Source: Mangrovibacterium diazotrophicum (GTDB taxonomy: Bacteria; Bacteroidota; Bacteroidia; Bacteroidales; Prolixibacteraceae). Taken from it: DNA of 64,000 bases. The stretch spans positions 1 through 64,000 of the forward strand of contig NZ_RAPN01000003.1 in NCBI RefSeq assembly GCF_003610535.1, read 5' to 3'. How positions within the stretch are numbered: position 1 is the stretch's first letter; each line of letters starts with the position of its first letter. The notes below the pieces were generated by a model. It worked only from the letters and a program-made list of their open reading frames with translations. It was not told the DNA's origin and did no database searches. Below are positions 8,915 to 17,840 of the stretch, in pieces. The position numbers were made by a program, and so were the translations under genes.

Positions 8915-9136
8915 ATGGGAATGTTCGATCATCTTTTCAGCGATAGCTACGACGAATCAGTAGAAGGTGTTGACTATTATTTGACCAAGGAAGGTTATCG
9001 CGTAATGACGGAAAGCTATTTGGTAAAGCGCGGTTACTGTTGTTCCAATGGTTGTCGTCATTGTCCTTACGACCCAAAAGCACAAAAAGGAAATCGAAAA
9101 TTAAGGCCCGATGTGGCTAAAAAATATAACTTGTAA
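8915..9136 (+). CDS. DUF5522 small cysteine protein
   Basis: This 73-residue soluble protein carries the compact motif CC-X3-C-X2-CP (C42, C43, C47, C50), followed by YDPKAQKGN. The pattern matches DUF5522, a small family of unknown function found in Bacteroidota and other bacteria. The four cysteines in nine residues could bind zinc or an iron-sulfur cluster; that is inference. It lies between ribBA and larE but is closed off by its own terminator, so it is more likely linked to ribBA than to the lar genes. Confidence 0.8.
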   Translation: MGMFDHLFSDSYDESVEGVDYYLTKEGYRVMTESYLVKRGYCCSNGCRHCPYDPKAQKGNRKLRPDVAKKYNL

Positions 9137-9141
9137 GAATT

Positions 9142-9167
9142 AGCTGTCGTCCAGACAGCTTTTTTTA
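9142..9167 (+). terminator. Terminator after the DUF5522 gene
   Basis: AGCTGTC (9142-9148) pairs perfectly with GACAGCT (9154-9160) across a 5-base loop and is followed by a run of seven or more T. Confidence 0.85.
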
Positions 9168-9344
9168 TGCCCGTTCGCGGAGTATAAGTGCCGGGTGAGT
9201 GAAATAAGTCTGTCGCACGTCAAACAATTTTCCCGTTTCCTCCTTATTTAGAAAATGCTGTTTCCCTGTTATTGCGAAATAATGCGTAAACTTGCTTAAT
9301 GAGTAACACTAAAAGAAATAAAGGTGTTACGTTTTGTGTCGATC

Positions 9345-10178
9345 ATGAGTAACATACAAGATAAATTACACGAATTGGAAGAATGGTTTCGACAGCGAAA
9401 AGGCTCTATTGTTGCTTTTTCCGGCGGAATCGATTCAACTTTGGTGCTTTTCCTGGCGCGCAAGTTTCAGGGAAAAGAAAACGCGATTGGCGTCATCTCA
9501 AATTCAGAGAGCTTGAAAGCGAAGGATTTTGAACTGGCACAACGCTTTTGCCGCGATTTCGATATTAAACTGGAAGTCATCAAAACCGAAGAATTGGTAG
9601 ATGAGCGCTACAATCAAAATCCTGAAAACCGTTGTTTTTTTTGCAAGGAACACTTGTTTCACGATTTGCAGCAGATCAAGGATAAATATCCGGATTTTGA
9701 TGTGCTAAGTGGAACCAATGTTGATGATTTGGGTGACTACCGACCGGGCTTGCAGGCAGCGGCTCAGTACAAAGTGTTGGCTCCAATGGCGCAGTGTAAG
9801 CTGACGAAAGAAGAAATTCGCGAGATTGCCCGAAGTTTCGGCCTACCGAACTGGGATAAACCGGCGAGCCCGTGTCTGAGTTCCCGTATTCCGTATAATC
9901 ATCAGATTACCCGCGAAAAGCTGAAGCAAGTTGAAGCGGCTGAAGATTTCCTGAACGAGTTGGGTTTTGCGGATGTTCGAGTTCGTCATTATGGAGAATA
10001 CGGGCAGGTTGAAGTTCAACAGTCGGAAATTGAACGACTTTTTGCGATGGAACATCAAGTCGTTGATAGAATAAAATCCTTTGGCTTCGATGAAGTTAAA
10101 ATCGATCGGGAGGGTTTGGTGTCGGGAAAATTAAACCGGGTGCTAAATAGAAAAGAAGACGTTAGACGTGAGTCCTGA
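9345..10178 (+). CDS. larE: LarE, ATP-dependent sacrificial sulfur transferase
   Basis: This 277-residue PP-loop enzyme activates the carboxylates of the pyridinium precursor with ATP and inserts sulfur to make the nickel-pincer nucleotide. The PP-loop SGGIDS is at residues 26-31. C177 in KPASPCLSSR corresponds to the sulfur-donating cysteine of the Lactiplantibacillus enzyme. Two further cysteines, C97 and C100 in NRCFFCK, suggest the form that holds an iron-sulfur cluster and works catalytically rather than by sacrificing its own cysteine; this assignment is inference. ATG 9345 gives the family length; the upstream start at 9324 adds seven residues. The last codons and the stop lie within a 7-bp repeat array, so the extreme C-terminus may be acquired sequence. 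Confidence 0.92.
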   Translation: MSNIQDKLHELEEWFRQRKGSIVAFSGGIDSTLVLFLARKFQGKENAIGVISNSESLKAKDFELAQRFCRDFDIKLEVIKTEELVDERYNQNPENRCFFCKEHLFHDLQQIKDKYPDFDVLSGTNVDDLGDYRPGLQAAAQYKVLAPMAQCKLTKEEIREIARSFGLPNWDKPASPCLSSRIPYNHQITREKLKQVEAAEDFLNELGFADVRVRHYGEYGQVEVQQSEIERLFAMEHQVVDRIKSFGFDEVKIDREGLVSGKLNRVLNRKEDVRRES

Positions 10179-10220
10179 GACAAAAAAAAAACTCACGACT
10201 TAATTCTCAATTCTCAATAC
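10158..10220. repeat. 7-bp-phased repeat array spanning the larE stop
   Basis: Nine consecutive heptamers from GACGTTA GACGTGA GTCCTGA through TTAATTC TCAATTC TCAATAC keep one phase. The array begins inside larE, includes its stop codon and ends just before the larC start. Confidence 0.6.
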
Positions 10221-10226
10221 TGAAAA

Positions 10227-11402
10227 ATGAAAATATTATACTACGACTGCTTTGCCGGCATCAGCGGAGATATGAACCTCGGGGCGCTGATTGACCTTGG
10301 GGTTGATGCAGATTACCTGAAACAGGAACTGGAGAAACTCAATATTGAAGGGTTTCACCTGGAAATCAAAAAAGATCAGCGGCGCGGAATCAACGGAACC
10401 AAAGCCGATGTGATCATCGAAAATCCGGACAACGAGAAGCATCGCCATTTGCGGCATGTGGAAGAGATTGTCAATAACAGCACACTCTCTGATACGGTGA
10501 AAACAAACGCCTTGAAGATCTTCCGTTTGATTGCGGAAGCGGAAGCGAAAGTGCACAACATCGACATCCAACGAGTACATTTCCACGAGGTGGGAGCTTT
10601 GGATTCGATAGCAGATATTGTAGGGGCAGCCATTTGCCTCGATTACCTGAAAGTGGACAAAGTTATCTCGTCGCCGATTCAGTTGGGGGGCGGAACAGTA
10701 AAATGCGCGCACGGCATCATGCCTGTTCCTGCGCCGGCAACAGCCCTGATAGTTGAAGGCTTGCCTGTGAAAACGGGCTTGGTAAACCACGAGGCAACTA
10801 CACCAACCGGAGCGGCCATATTGGCGGCAATGGTTGATCAATTCACACCAAACGTTGAACTGCCCATTGTAAAAACGGCCTACGGAATCGGGAATCGAGA
10901 TGCTGAAGTGGCGAATGTTCTTCGAGTGTACCTGTTAGAAGGCGAGCAATCTTCATCGGATGTAGAAACCGTTGAGGCGGTCGTGCTCGAAAGCAACATC
11001 GACGATATGAACCCCGAACATTATGACTTCATTTTAAACGAACTCTTTGATGCAGGAGCGAGCGATGCCTGGTTGACGCCGATCATCATGAAAAAATCGC
11101 GCCCGGCAGTGACTTTGTCTGTTCTTTCTTCACCCGAGTTGGTTGCGAAAATGAAGACTATTGTTTTCACGCACAGTACCTCTTTGGGGATTCGCGAATA
11201 CCGCGTGCAAAAACATATGCTGGCTCGTCAGGAAATCGAGGTTAAAATTAGCCATGGAACGGTTCGGGTAAAGCAAAGTTATTACAACGGACGGCTGTTA
11301 AAATCGAAAGCAGAAGCTGATGACTGCAAGAAATTAGCGAGTGAACACGGTTTGAGCATTCGTGAAATTGAAAAAATGGTCTATAACCAGTTGGAAGCAT
11401 GA
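10227..11402 (+). CDS. larC: LarC, nickel insertion protein of the NPN cofactor
   Basis: This 391-residue protein inserts nickel into the dithiolated pyridinium nucleotide in a CTP-dependent reaction, the last step of nickel-pincer nucleotide assembly. It opens with YYDCFAGISGDMNLGALIDLG and carries HFHEVGALDSIADIVG (near residue 112) and HEATTPTGAA, all typical of LarC. The gene is one uninterrupted frame, whereas in Lactiplantibacillus plantarum larC1 and larC2 are joined by a programmed frameshift. It lies 48 bases after larE and overlaps larB by four bases, which argues for coupled translation. Confidence 0.93.
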   Translation: MKILYYDCFAGISGDMNLGALIDLGVDADYLKQELEKLNIEGFHLEIKKDQRRGINGTKADVIIENPDNEKHRHLRHVEEIVNNSTLSDTVKTNALKIFRLIAEAEAKVHNIDIQRVHFHEVGALDSIADIVGAAICLDYLKVDKVISSPIQLGGGTVKCAHGIMPVPAPATALIVEGLPVKTGLVNHEATTPTGAAILAAMVDQFTPNVELPIVKTAYGIGNRDAEVANVLRVYLLEGEQSSSDVETVEAVVLESNIDDMNPEHYDFILNELFDAGASDAWLTPIIMKKSRPAVTLSVLSSPELVAKMKTIVFTHSTSLGIREYRVQKHMLARQEIEVKISHGTVRVKQSYYNGRLLKSKAEADDCKKLASEHGLSIREIEKMVYNQLEA

Positions 11403-12136
11403 GCCCTCGTGAGATTTTAGAACAATATAAAAACGGTGAGATTACCTTAACGCAGGCTCTGGAGAATTTGCCCTCGCACGGCATTGAGGAGATGGGCTTT
11501 GCGACGATCGATACCGATCGCGAGAAGCGAACAGGTCTGCCCGAGGTGATTTATGCCTCCGGAAAAACAGCGGAACAGGTTGCTCAAATTGCCGAGCGGA
11601 TGCACCAGAAAGGAATTGATGTTTTGGCTACGCGGGCTACACCGGAAATGTACGAAGAAGTACAAAAGTTAATACCTGGAGCAGTGTATAATCCACTAGC
11701 GAAGACAATCATCTACAGGGAAAGTAAATACGAAAACGATAAAGGCTACATTGCCGTTGTGGCTGCCGGAACGTCTGACATGCCTGTGGCTGAAGAGGCG
11801 GTGGAAACAGCTCGTTTCCTGGGGAATCGGGTTGAGTCGGTCTACGATGTTGGTGTGGCAGGTATTCACCGGTTATTTCACAAACTGGAGCTAATTCGCA
11901 ACGCCCGGGTGATTATCGTGGTGGCAGGCATGGAAGGTGCTTTGTCAAGCGTAATTGGCGGATTGGTTGATAAGCCGGTTTTAGCAGTACCAACCAGTGT
12001 TGGTTACGGGGCAAATTTCGAAGGCGTGTCGGCCTTGCTGGGGATGCTGACCAGCTGTGCCAGCGGTGTGAGTGTGGTCAATATCAATAACGGATTCGGC
12101 GCTGCTTGTCAGGCCTCATTGATTAATAAATTGTAA
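11399..12136 (+). CDS. larB: LarB, NaAD carboxylase/hydrolase
   Basis: This 245-residue protein belongs to the PurE-like LarB family. LarB carboxylates the pyridinium ring of nicotinic acid adenine dinucleotide and hydrolyses the phosphoanhydride, giving the biscarboxylic precursor used by LarE. The PurE-like C-terminal domain shows VVAAGTSDMPVAEEA near residue 118 and a later GMEGALSSVIGGLV segment. The start overlaps the larC stop (ATGA). With larE and larC it completes the three-enzyme cofactor pathway, although no larA or other NPN-dependent enzyme gene is in the window. Confidence 0.93.
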   Translation: MSPREILEQYKNGEITLTQALENLPSHGIEEMGFATIDTDREKRTGLPEVIYASGKTAEQVAQIAERMHQKGIDVLATRATPEMYEEVQKLIPGAVYNPLAKTIIYRESKYENDKGYIAVVAAGTSDMPVAEEAVETARFLGNRVESVYDVGVAGIHRLFHKLELIRNARVIIVVAGMEGALSSVIGGLVDKPVLAVPTSVGYGANFEGVSALLGMLTSCASGVSVVNINNGFGAACQASLINKL

Positions 12137-12137
12137 G

Positions 12138-12836
12138 ATGAACGATATTCAGGTTCTCATGTTTACGGCGTTGTCGCTGGGTTTTATTCATACCTTGTTG
12201 GGCCCCGACCACTATTTGCCTTTTATAGCGATTAGCAAGGCGCGTAATTGGTCGACCCGCAGAACCATGTGGATAACATTTTTCTCAGGGATCGGACACG
12301 TTGGGAGCTCCGTTCTGATTGGTGCTATTGGTATTGCGTTGGGAACTTCCCTAAGTAAGCTGAATGGTATTGAAGCTTTTCGCGGCGAGCTGGTTGCCTG
12401 GCTTTTGTTTGCCTTCGGCGTAGGGTACACACTTTATGGTATTTATAAATATATCCGGAGTTCGCATCATGCCCATCTGCCAACTTTTCTGATGCCGAAG
12501 AAAGTGCGTGAACATCATCATTTACCGGTGACGGAAGAGGAAGCTGAAAAAGTAAATATCACGCCTTGGATCATCTTTTTGATTTTTGTGTTTGGCCCCT
12601 GCGAAGTACTGATTCCATTGTTGATGGTTCCGGCATACACGCATAGTGTAGCTGGAATGGCAGCCGTGGCTTCCATTTTCTCTATTGGTACAATTACAAC
12701 GATGATGACTGTCGTCTATTTGGGACACAAAGGTTTTTCTTTCGTCAACTTCAAACACCAGGAGCGTTATGTGCATTTGTTGGCCGGTGTGGTCATCCTG
12801 ATCAGTGGTGCCGGGATGGTCTTCCTGGGCTGGTAG
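12138..12836 (+). CDS. HupE/UreJ-like membrane protein, probable nickel transporter
   Basis: This 232-residue protein has about six membrane helices and starts one base after larB. The first helix holds H18-TLLGP-D24-H25, which fits the H-X3-G-X-D-H nickel-binding signature of HupE/UreJ and related metal permeases. A histidine-rich cytoplasmic loop (SSHHAH near residue 109, EHHH near 124) and a PCEVLIP segment in a later helix also suit a divalent-metal carrier. Its position at the end of the larE-larC-larB operon suggests that it supplies nickel to LarC. Substrate assignment is inference; members of the wider superfamily also move cobalt or other ions. Confidence 0.75.
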   Translation: MNDIQVLMFTALSLGFIHTLLGPDHYLPFIAISKARNWSTRRTMWITFFSGIGHVGSSVLIGAIGIALGTSLSKLNGIEAFRGELVAWLLFAFGVGYTLYGIYKYIRSSHHAHLPTFLMPKKVREHHHLPVTEEEAEKVNITPWIIFLIFVFGPCEVLIPLLMVPAYTHSVAGMAAVASIFSIGTITTMMTVVYLGHKGFSFVNFKHQERYVHLLAGVVILISGAGMVFLGW

Positions 12837-12863
12837 CAAAACAAAATAAATAGAAATAATGGG

Positions 12864-12899
12864 AGTTCGGTTTCACACAGAAACCGGACTTTCTTTTTT
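12864..12899 (+). terminator. Terminator of the lar operon
   Basis: AGTTCGGTTTC (12864-12874) pairs with GAAACCGGACT (12880-12890) through one G-U pair across a 5-base loop; a T-rich run follows. Confidence 0.8.
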
Positions 12900-13009
12900 C
12901 TGGACTATCAGGGGAGCTTTTCACCCAAACGAACGAATGCCAAGAAACAGCATCTATTTGATTTACTTATCTAATTGTATTTTTTATCTTTAAAAAAATC
13001 CGATTTAAT

Positions 13010-14971
13010 ATGGGCAGGACTATTGTTTGCGCGCTAACATGTTTGCTGTTTTCTGTGTTCTTTTCTCCGCTTTATGGACAACAGTCCGATTCCGAAGAAT
13101 CGACACCTTCGGATCAGTTGTCCAGGCTTCAGCTGGTTCAGAAACTTTCCGACCAATGTTGGCAAAACCGGGAAAGCCAAACAGAAAAAGCAATTGAATA
13201 CGGGCTACAGGCAATTGGAATTGCAAAAGCAGAAGGATTTCAGAAGGAACTTGGAACGCTTTACAATTACTTGGGAGTAATTTATCAGCATTACAAATAC
13301 GACGTACGGACAGCCATGTCCTATTACGATCTCGGCCTGCCGATTTGTTTAGCAGAAAAGGATTCGGTTGAAATCGCCTACGTCTACAATAATCTTGGTG
13401 ATGCATTTTATACCATCGGAAATGTTCCCTTGGCTTTCGAATATGCTGAAAAGTCAATGTCGATTTTCGAGCGGCTTGGCAATGCGCGCGGCATTGCATA
13501 CAGTTACATCAACCTCGGAGCGCTAAATCGCATTGATGGAAAATACAATGCAGCATTGGACTATTTCCGGAAAGCGATTTCACTGCGTGAGACTTTTGAT
13601 GATTCAGTCGGGATTGCTTCCGCGAATCTGGAAGTTGCCAGAACCTTGTATTTGATGGGGAAAACGGACGAGGCGATGCAGTATTTTCAGCAATCGTTGC
13701 AGAAGCATACGCAAATTGACAATAAAAATTACATGGCCTATTCGATGCAGGGGATCGGTGATGTTTACCTGCAGAAGAACGAACTGGATTCAGCAATGGT
13801 CTATTTTGAAGAGGCGATGAAGCTAACACGCGATCGGCGTAACTTCTCCGGCGAAATAGACAGCCAGCTGGGATTGGCGAAAGTGATGGCGGCGAAAGGT
13901 AAACTAGAGGAAGGAGAGCATTTACTGGACGATGCTTTTATCAACGCGCAAAGATCGAACATTGCGCCCGATATTTTGAAAGTTTACAAAGCCCGGGGAG
14001 AATATTATCACCAGTCGGAAGATTATAAAAAAGCGGCAGAAAATTACCAAAGCTACATTCAAGCGTATGACTCACTTTTCTTGGCATTACAATTTCAAAC
14101 CCTTTCCGAAATGAAAGATCGCTTTCATATTAAGGAAGAATTGAACACGGTTACACAGGATTTGAAATCAAAGAGGAAGGTTCAGATTTATGCAGTTCTG
14201 ATCATCATTTTACTGATCATCTTCTCGTTTATCCTCATGTTGAGAAATCGTATTATTGCTCGTCTGAGCACTGAGCTTGCCCATTCTAACCAGGCAAAGG
14301 ACAAAATTTTCTCCATTGTTTCGCACGATTTGGTCAGCCCATTTAACGTGCTGATCGGAACCAGCGAGTTGTTGATGGAGGATTTGGATGAGGGAGATCT
14401 GGAAAACGCAAAAAATAATGGGCGTTTGATACACAGCACCTCGGAGGAGGCCTACCGGTTGATTTCGAATTTGCTCACCTGGGCTCGGTCACAGCGAAGA
14501 ACAATCAACCTGGTTAAAGAGAAATTTGATATGACCAACTTGGCGCTGGACGTTGTGTCAATGTTCGAAAATCATTCGGAACTAAAAGAAATTGAAATAC
14601 AACTGAGCGCGCCGGGAGGCGTTTTGGTTACCGCCGACAAGAACCTGGTCCAGATCGTTTTGGTAAACCTGGTGAATAATGCGCTGAAATTTACACACAG
14701 AGGTGGCAAAATCAATTTGTCGGTGGCCGAGGAGAAAGGGAAAGTGAAAGTTTCTGTTCGCGACAATGGAACGGGGATGCCGCCCGATCGATTAGCACAT
14801 CTCTTCGATCATCGCTCAGTGGAGAGCACGCCGGGGACGGGTAACGAGCAAGGTACCGGTTTGGGGCTGCTTCTTTGCAAGGAATTTGTTGAAATGCACG
14901 GTGGCGAAATTTATGCGGACAGTATGGAAGGTGAAGGATCTACTTTTATCTTCACTGTGCCAGCTGTATAG
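13010..14971 (+). CDS. TPR-domain sensor histidine kinase
   Basis: This 653-residue protein has a signal peptide (about 1-24), a periplasmic array of tetratricopeptide repeats (about 40-370), one membrane helix (about 391-411) and a cytoplasmic kinase core. The HisKA helix carries FSIVSHDLVSPFN, with H439 as phosphoacceptor. The ATPase domain shows NLVNNALKF, DNGTGMP and GTGLGLLLCKE. The N-terminal TPR sensor is a common Bacteroidota design in which the repeats are thought to bind a protein or peptide partner. No response regulator gene is adjacent, so its partner lies elsewhere. The gene is monocistronic, with the convergent DUF5916 gene ending 13 bases away. Confidence 0.9.
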   Translation: MGRTIVCALTCLLFSVFFSPLYGQQSDSEESTPSDQLSRLQLVQKLSDQCWQNRESQTEKAIEYGLQAIGIAKAEGFQKELGTLYNYLGVIYQHYKYDVRTAMSYYDLGLPICLAEKDSVEIAYVYNNLGDAFYTIGNVPLAFEYAEKSMSIFERLGNARGIAYSYINLGALNRIDGKYNAALDYFRKAISLRETFDDSVGIASANLEVARTLYLMGKTDEAMQYFQQSLQKHTQIDNKNYMAYSMQGIGDVYLQKNELDSAMVYFEEAMKLTRDRRNFSGEIDSQLGLAKVMAAKGKLEEGEHLLDDAFINAQRSNIAPDILKVYKARGEYYHQSEDYKKAAENYQSYIQAYDSLFLALQFQTLSEMKDRFHIKEELNTVTQDLKSKRKVQIYAVLIIILLIIFSFILMLRNRIIARLSTELAHSNQAKDKIFSIVSHDLVSPFNVLIGTSELLMEDLDEGDLENAKNNGRLIHSTSEEAYRLISNLLTWARSQRRTINLVKEKFDMTNLALDVVSMFENHSELKEIEIQLSAPGGVLVTADKNLVQIVLVNLVNNALKFTHRGGKINLSVAEEKGKVKVSVRDNGTGMPPDRLAHLFDHRSVESTPGTGNEQGTGLGLLLCKEFVEMHGGEIYADSMEGEGSTFIFTVPAV

Positions 14972-14984
14972 TCACAACGGGCTT

Positions 14985-17627
14985 TTACAACGAGAACCAG
15001 TACGAGAATTTCACTAAGAAAACGTTGTGAGGTTTCACGTCAAATAATTCTCCGAAATCACGACCATAATCAAACGACCCGTCCGGAACAGAACCTGTTC
15101 GTCCCTGCGACCAAACCAGAAAAAGTGTTGATCCCGGTTTGTATTCCCATCGAATAACCAAATTGGAGCGAAATTGCCGAAAGTTGAAGTCCGGGTTGTC
15201 GATGGTGTAACTCCCGATCCCATCTTCGCTAAACGTGTAGGTATTGTCGTTTGTATCATAGCTGACCTCGTTTTCCCCGAATAGTCGGAAACGGTCGGCA
15301 AAATGGTCAGCATGCGGTTCGGTTATGCATTTGTAGTCCGAGTATTTTCCTGCCGAGATAAAAGGTTGCCCGTAATATTCCAGGGAAAGTTCGGGGCTGA
15401 ACGTATAGTTTAAGCGAAAAATGAAAACTGCAGTTTTCTGTTTGAGTGTGGCAAACAGGTAGCGTTGATCATCGTTGACCTCGCAGTTATCGACGTACTG
15501 CAGTTTGTTGTCGTTTATGCTGAAAGCCGGTTCAAGGGAAATCGAAAGTGCATTCAACGGACGGGCTTCCATTCCGCCCCAATATTCCTGGTAGTGATAA
15601 GAGTTTACGTCGCCTATTCCGTGGTAGCTCCCCATGTAAAATGCCAGTTTTTTCGATTGGTCGGTCGAGATGTTCAGGCTCATTTCTTTGGAACCGGGAA
15701 CAATAAATGAAGGTCCGCCGCGCAGCATATTGGTTGACGTGTTTTCGCTAATCCAGGTGAAATTGCCATTCAGCCGCCACTTATTTTTGAATTGCGAGTT
15801 GAAATTGGTGTTGGCAAAAGTCGATAGCCGTTTCCCCGAAAAGTCCCAATACATCCAATAATTGGTATTCAGGTAGAAGTTCCGAAAGATGGAGAACGGC
15901 TCGCGTAAATAATAGGCCAGCCAGCTTCCGTGGTGAATGACATCGGAGTGACGCATGTAACCAATATCATTGAATTCCAGTCCTGGCGAGCGAAGGGTGA
16001 AGCTGGTTTCGAACTGAATGCGCTTTTGGCTTGATCGGCCAAACCGGAGCGTCCCGCCGTAACCGGAGAGTGAGGTTCGGGTTGAATCGACCGAAACGTG
16101 TGTTGCATCCGGCCGCTGGTAATATCGGGCTGACGATTGCTGAAGTTCGAGAATTGCTTCTTCGTCGCCTGCTATATGGCTGAATTCGAGGTTTCCTTTC
16201 AGATACCAGGTTCGTTCTTTCCAACTGTGGCTAAAATCAATTCCGCCGGTGTAAGCTGACGTTGGCAGAAAATTAAGTGCGGGGTTGTCGATGTCGCGGT
16301 TGACAGCCGTAACGATACCTCCGAGGGTTGTTTCTCCTTTTTTGAAATCCTGCAAAACCCGACCTACAAAGTAGTTGGTGAGTGGTTCTACCGATTCTTT
16401 ACGTCGCTCACCATTGTTGTCGATGGTGGCTTTTTCGTTCGCAGTCAGGCTTTCCATAATTCCGATCGAAAGTCCCTTTTTGGTTTTCCCTGAGAGTTTC
16501 ATTGCACCCAGGATGGTCGTTGCTTCCGGTAAATCGGCGTATTCATTGTCATCCAGATCTGGATAATAATGCGGAAAGCGTCCAATACGACGCGAGTAGA
16601 AGAGGTTGTCGGCCCCCATGTTGTTTATGACGATGGTGTTGGATGGTTGAAACTGAAAAATGTCTTTCCCTTCAATAAAAAAGGGACGTCGCTCAGAAAA
16701 GTACGATTCAAAGGCTGATAGATTCACTTCCGAGGGGTCGGCTTCTACCTGCCCAAAATCCGGATTGATTGAGAAATCAAGGGTCAAGTCGTTGGTGATG
16801 GCAGCCTTCCCATCCAACCCGGCAGAAAAGCTGCTTTTCTTCCCATCGAGGAACGGATTGTCACCGTCTTTCTCAAAACGCTCCACTTTGGCCAGTGTGT
16901 AGGGGAGCAGTTCGAGTTGCTTTTTGGGTTTGATGTTTTTAATGCCATGAAGCTCGCCAAAAAGGTGCACCATGCCTGGCGAACCTTTGGGGATAAATTG
17001 CCAGGTCGAGCGTTCCTCCAGACGGAAAATATGGCGCATCACCTGGATTCCCCAAATGTGCTCGTCTTTTTTTCCGAATCGAAGCTGACTGAATGGAATG
17101 CGCATCTCGGCACACCATCCTTTGTCGTCGATGGAGGTCTTCAGAAACCAAATCGGGTTCCAGCTACTGTCCCAGTTATTGCCGTCCTTGCTAACTGCTT
17201 CGTCGCCTTTTGCTCCTGAAGCCATCGCGGTAAACGAGAAAGCTGTTTGCTGGTCGTAATAGCTGTCAATGTTGATTTCGACCATGTCGCCGTCGAAGTT
17301 GTCTCGTCTCGAAATACGTCGGCTTATTTGATCCGCTTCGGTGTCGTAAGCGCGAATGAAGACATAGAGATTGTTGTCGTCGTAAAGGATTTTGAATGCT
17401 GTTTTTTGGCTTGGCGGTTTGTTTTCGTAAGGTTGGGTTTGAATAAAATCATTTCCCCAGTCTACGTTATTCCAACATGAGTCGTTCATAAATCCGTCGA
17501 TCGTTGGTGGTGACAACGTGAAGGCTGTTTGGTAGGTTTTTTTCGCAATGGGCTCGTCCTGCGAAAAAGCTTGCAATTGTATAAACAGCAAGCTCGCCAG
17601 TATGATGCTCAGCGTGATTTTTTTCAT
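14985..17627 (-). CDS. DUF5916 outer-membrane protein with family 9 carbohydrate-binding-like domain
   Basis: This 880-residue protein has a signal peptide (about 1-22), a beta-sandwich of the carbohydrate-binding family 9-like type (about residues 40-230) and a long C-terminal region rich in alternating aromatic strands, ending in VKFSYWFSL, as expected for an outer-membrane beta-barrel. The order matches DUF5916 proteins of Bacteroidota, whose function is not established. DFSINPDFGQVEADP and ERRPFFIEGKDIF are recognisable conserved blocks. Similar proteins are sometimes found near peptidase or polysaccharide-degradation genes, but no such neighbour exists here. It is transcribed alone. Confidence 0.85.
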   Translation of the reverse strand: MKKITLSIILASLLFIQLQAFSQDEPIAKKTYQTAFTLSPPTIDGFMNDSCWNNVDWGNDFIQTQPYENKPPSQKTAFKILYDDNNLYVFIRAYDTEADQISRRISRRDNFDGDMVEINIDSYYDQQTAFSFTAMASGAKGDEAVSKDGNNWDSSWNPIWFLKTSIDDKGWCAEMRIPFSQLRFGKKDEHIWGIQVMRHIFRLEERSTWQFIPKGSPGMVHLFGELHGIKNIKPKKQLELLPYTLAKVERFEKDGDNPFLDGKKSSFSAGLDGKAAITNDLTLDFSINPDFGQVEADPSEVNLSAFESYFSERRPFFIEGKDIFQFQPSNTIVINNMGADNLFYSRRIGRFPHYYPDLDDNEYADLPEATTILGAMKLSGKTKKGLSIGIMESLTANEKATIDNNGERRKESVEPLTNYFVGRVLQDFKKGETTLGGIVTAVNRDIDNPALNFLPTSAYTGGIDFSHSWKERTWYLKGNLEFSHIAGDEEAILELQQSSARYYQRPDATHVSVDSTRTSLSGYGGTLRFGRSSQKRIQFETSFTLRSPGLEFNDIGYMRHSDVIHHGSWLAYYLREPFSIFRNFYLNTNYWMYWDFSGKRLSTFANTNFNSQFKNKWRLNGNFTWISENTSTNMLRGGPSFIVPGSKEMSLNISTDQSKKLAFYMGSYHGIGDVNSYHYQEYWGGMEARPLNALSISLEPAFSINDNKLQYVDNCEVNDDQRYLFATLKQKTAVFIFRLNYTFSPELSLEYYGQPFISAGKYSDYKCITEPHADHFADRFRLFGENEVSYDTNDNTYTFSEDGIGSYTIDNPDFNFRQFRSNLVIRWEYKPGSTLFLVWSQGRTGSVPDGSFDYGRDFGELFDVKPHNVFLVKFSYWFSL

Positions 17628-17779
17628 GAAAGGTGTTTTTGTTTTCGGTAGATGGCTTTAATAGGAAAGACTATCAGCGAAAACTATTGTTACACCAATC
17701 GTGAATTATTTAGAGGAAAGTGTTGGATAGCAGTAAAATGAATCTGAATTATTCTGGTCGTTTATGGTTTTCAAGTCAC

Positions 17780-17819
17780 AAAAAAGCCTGAATACACATT
17801 GGCATATTCAGGCTTTTTT
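17780..17819 (-). terminator. Terminator of the malic enzyme gene
   Basis: A perfect 15-bp stem (17780-17794 with 17805-17819) has a 10-base loop, with A- and T-runs on both outer sides. It lies 22 bases past the stop of the minus-strand malic enzyme gene. Confidence 0.9.
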
Positions 17820-17840
17820 CTGAAAATTTTTTATTCGAAC

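Noticed and set aside
10227-11402. Programmed frameshift in larC
   Set aside because: The two parts are fused in a single uninterrupted frame of 391 codons.
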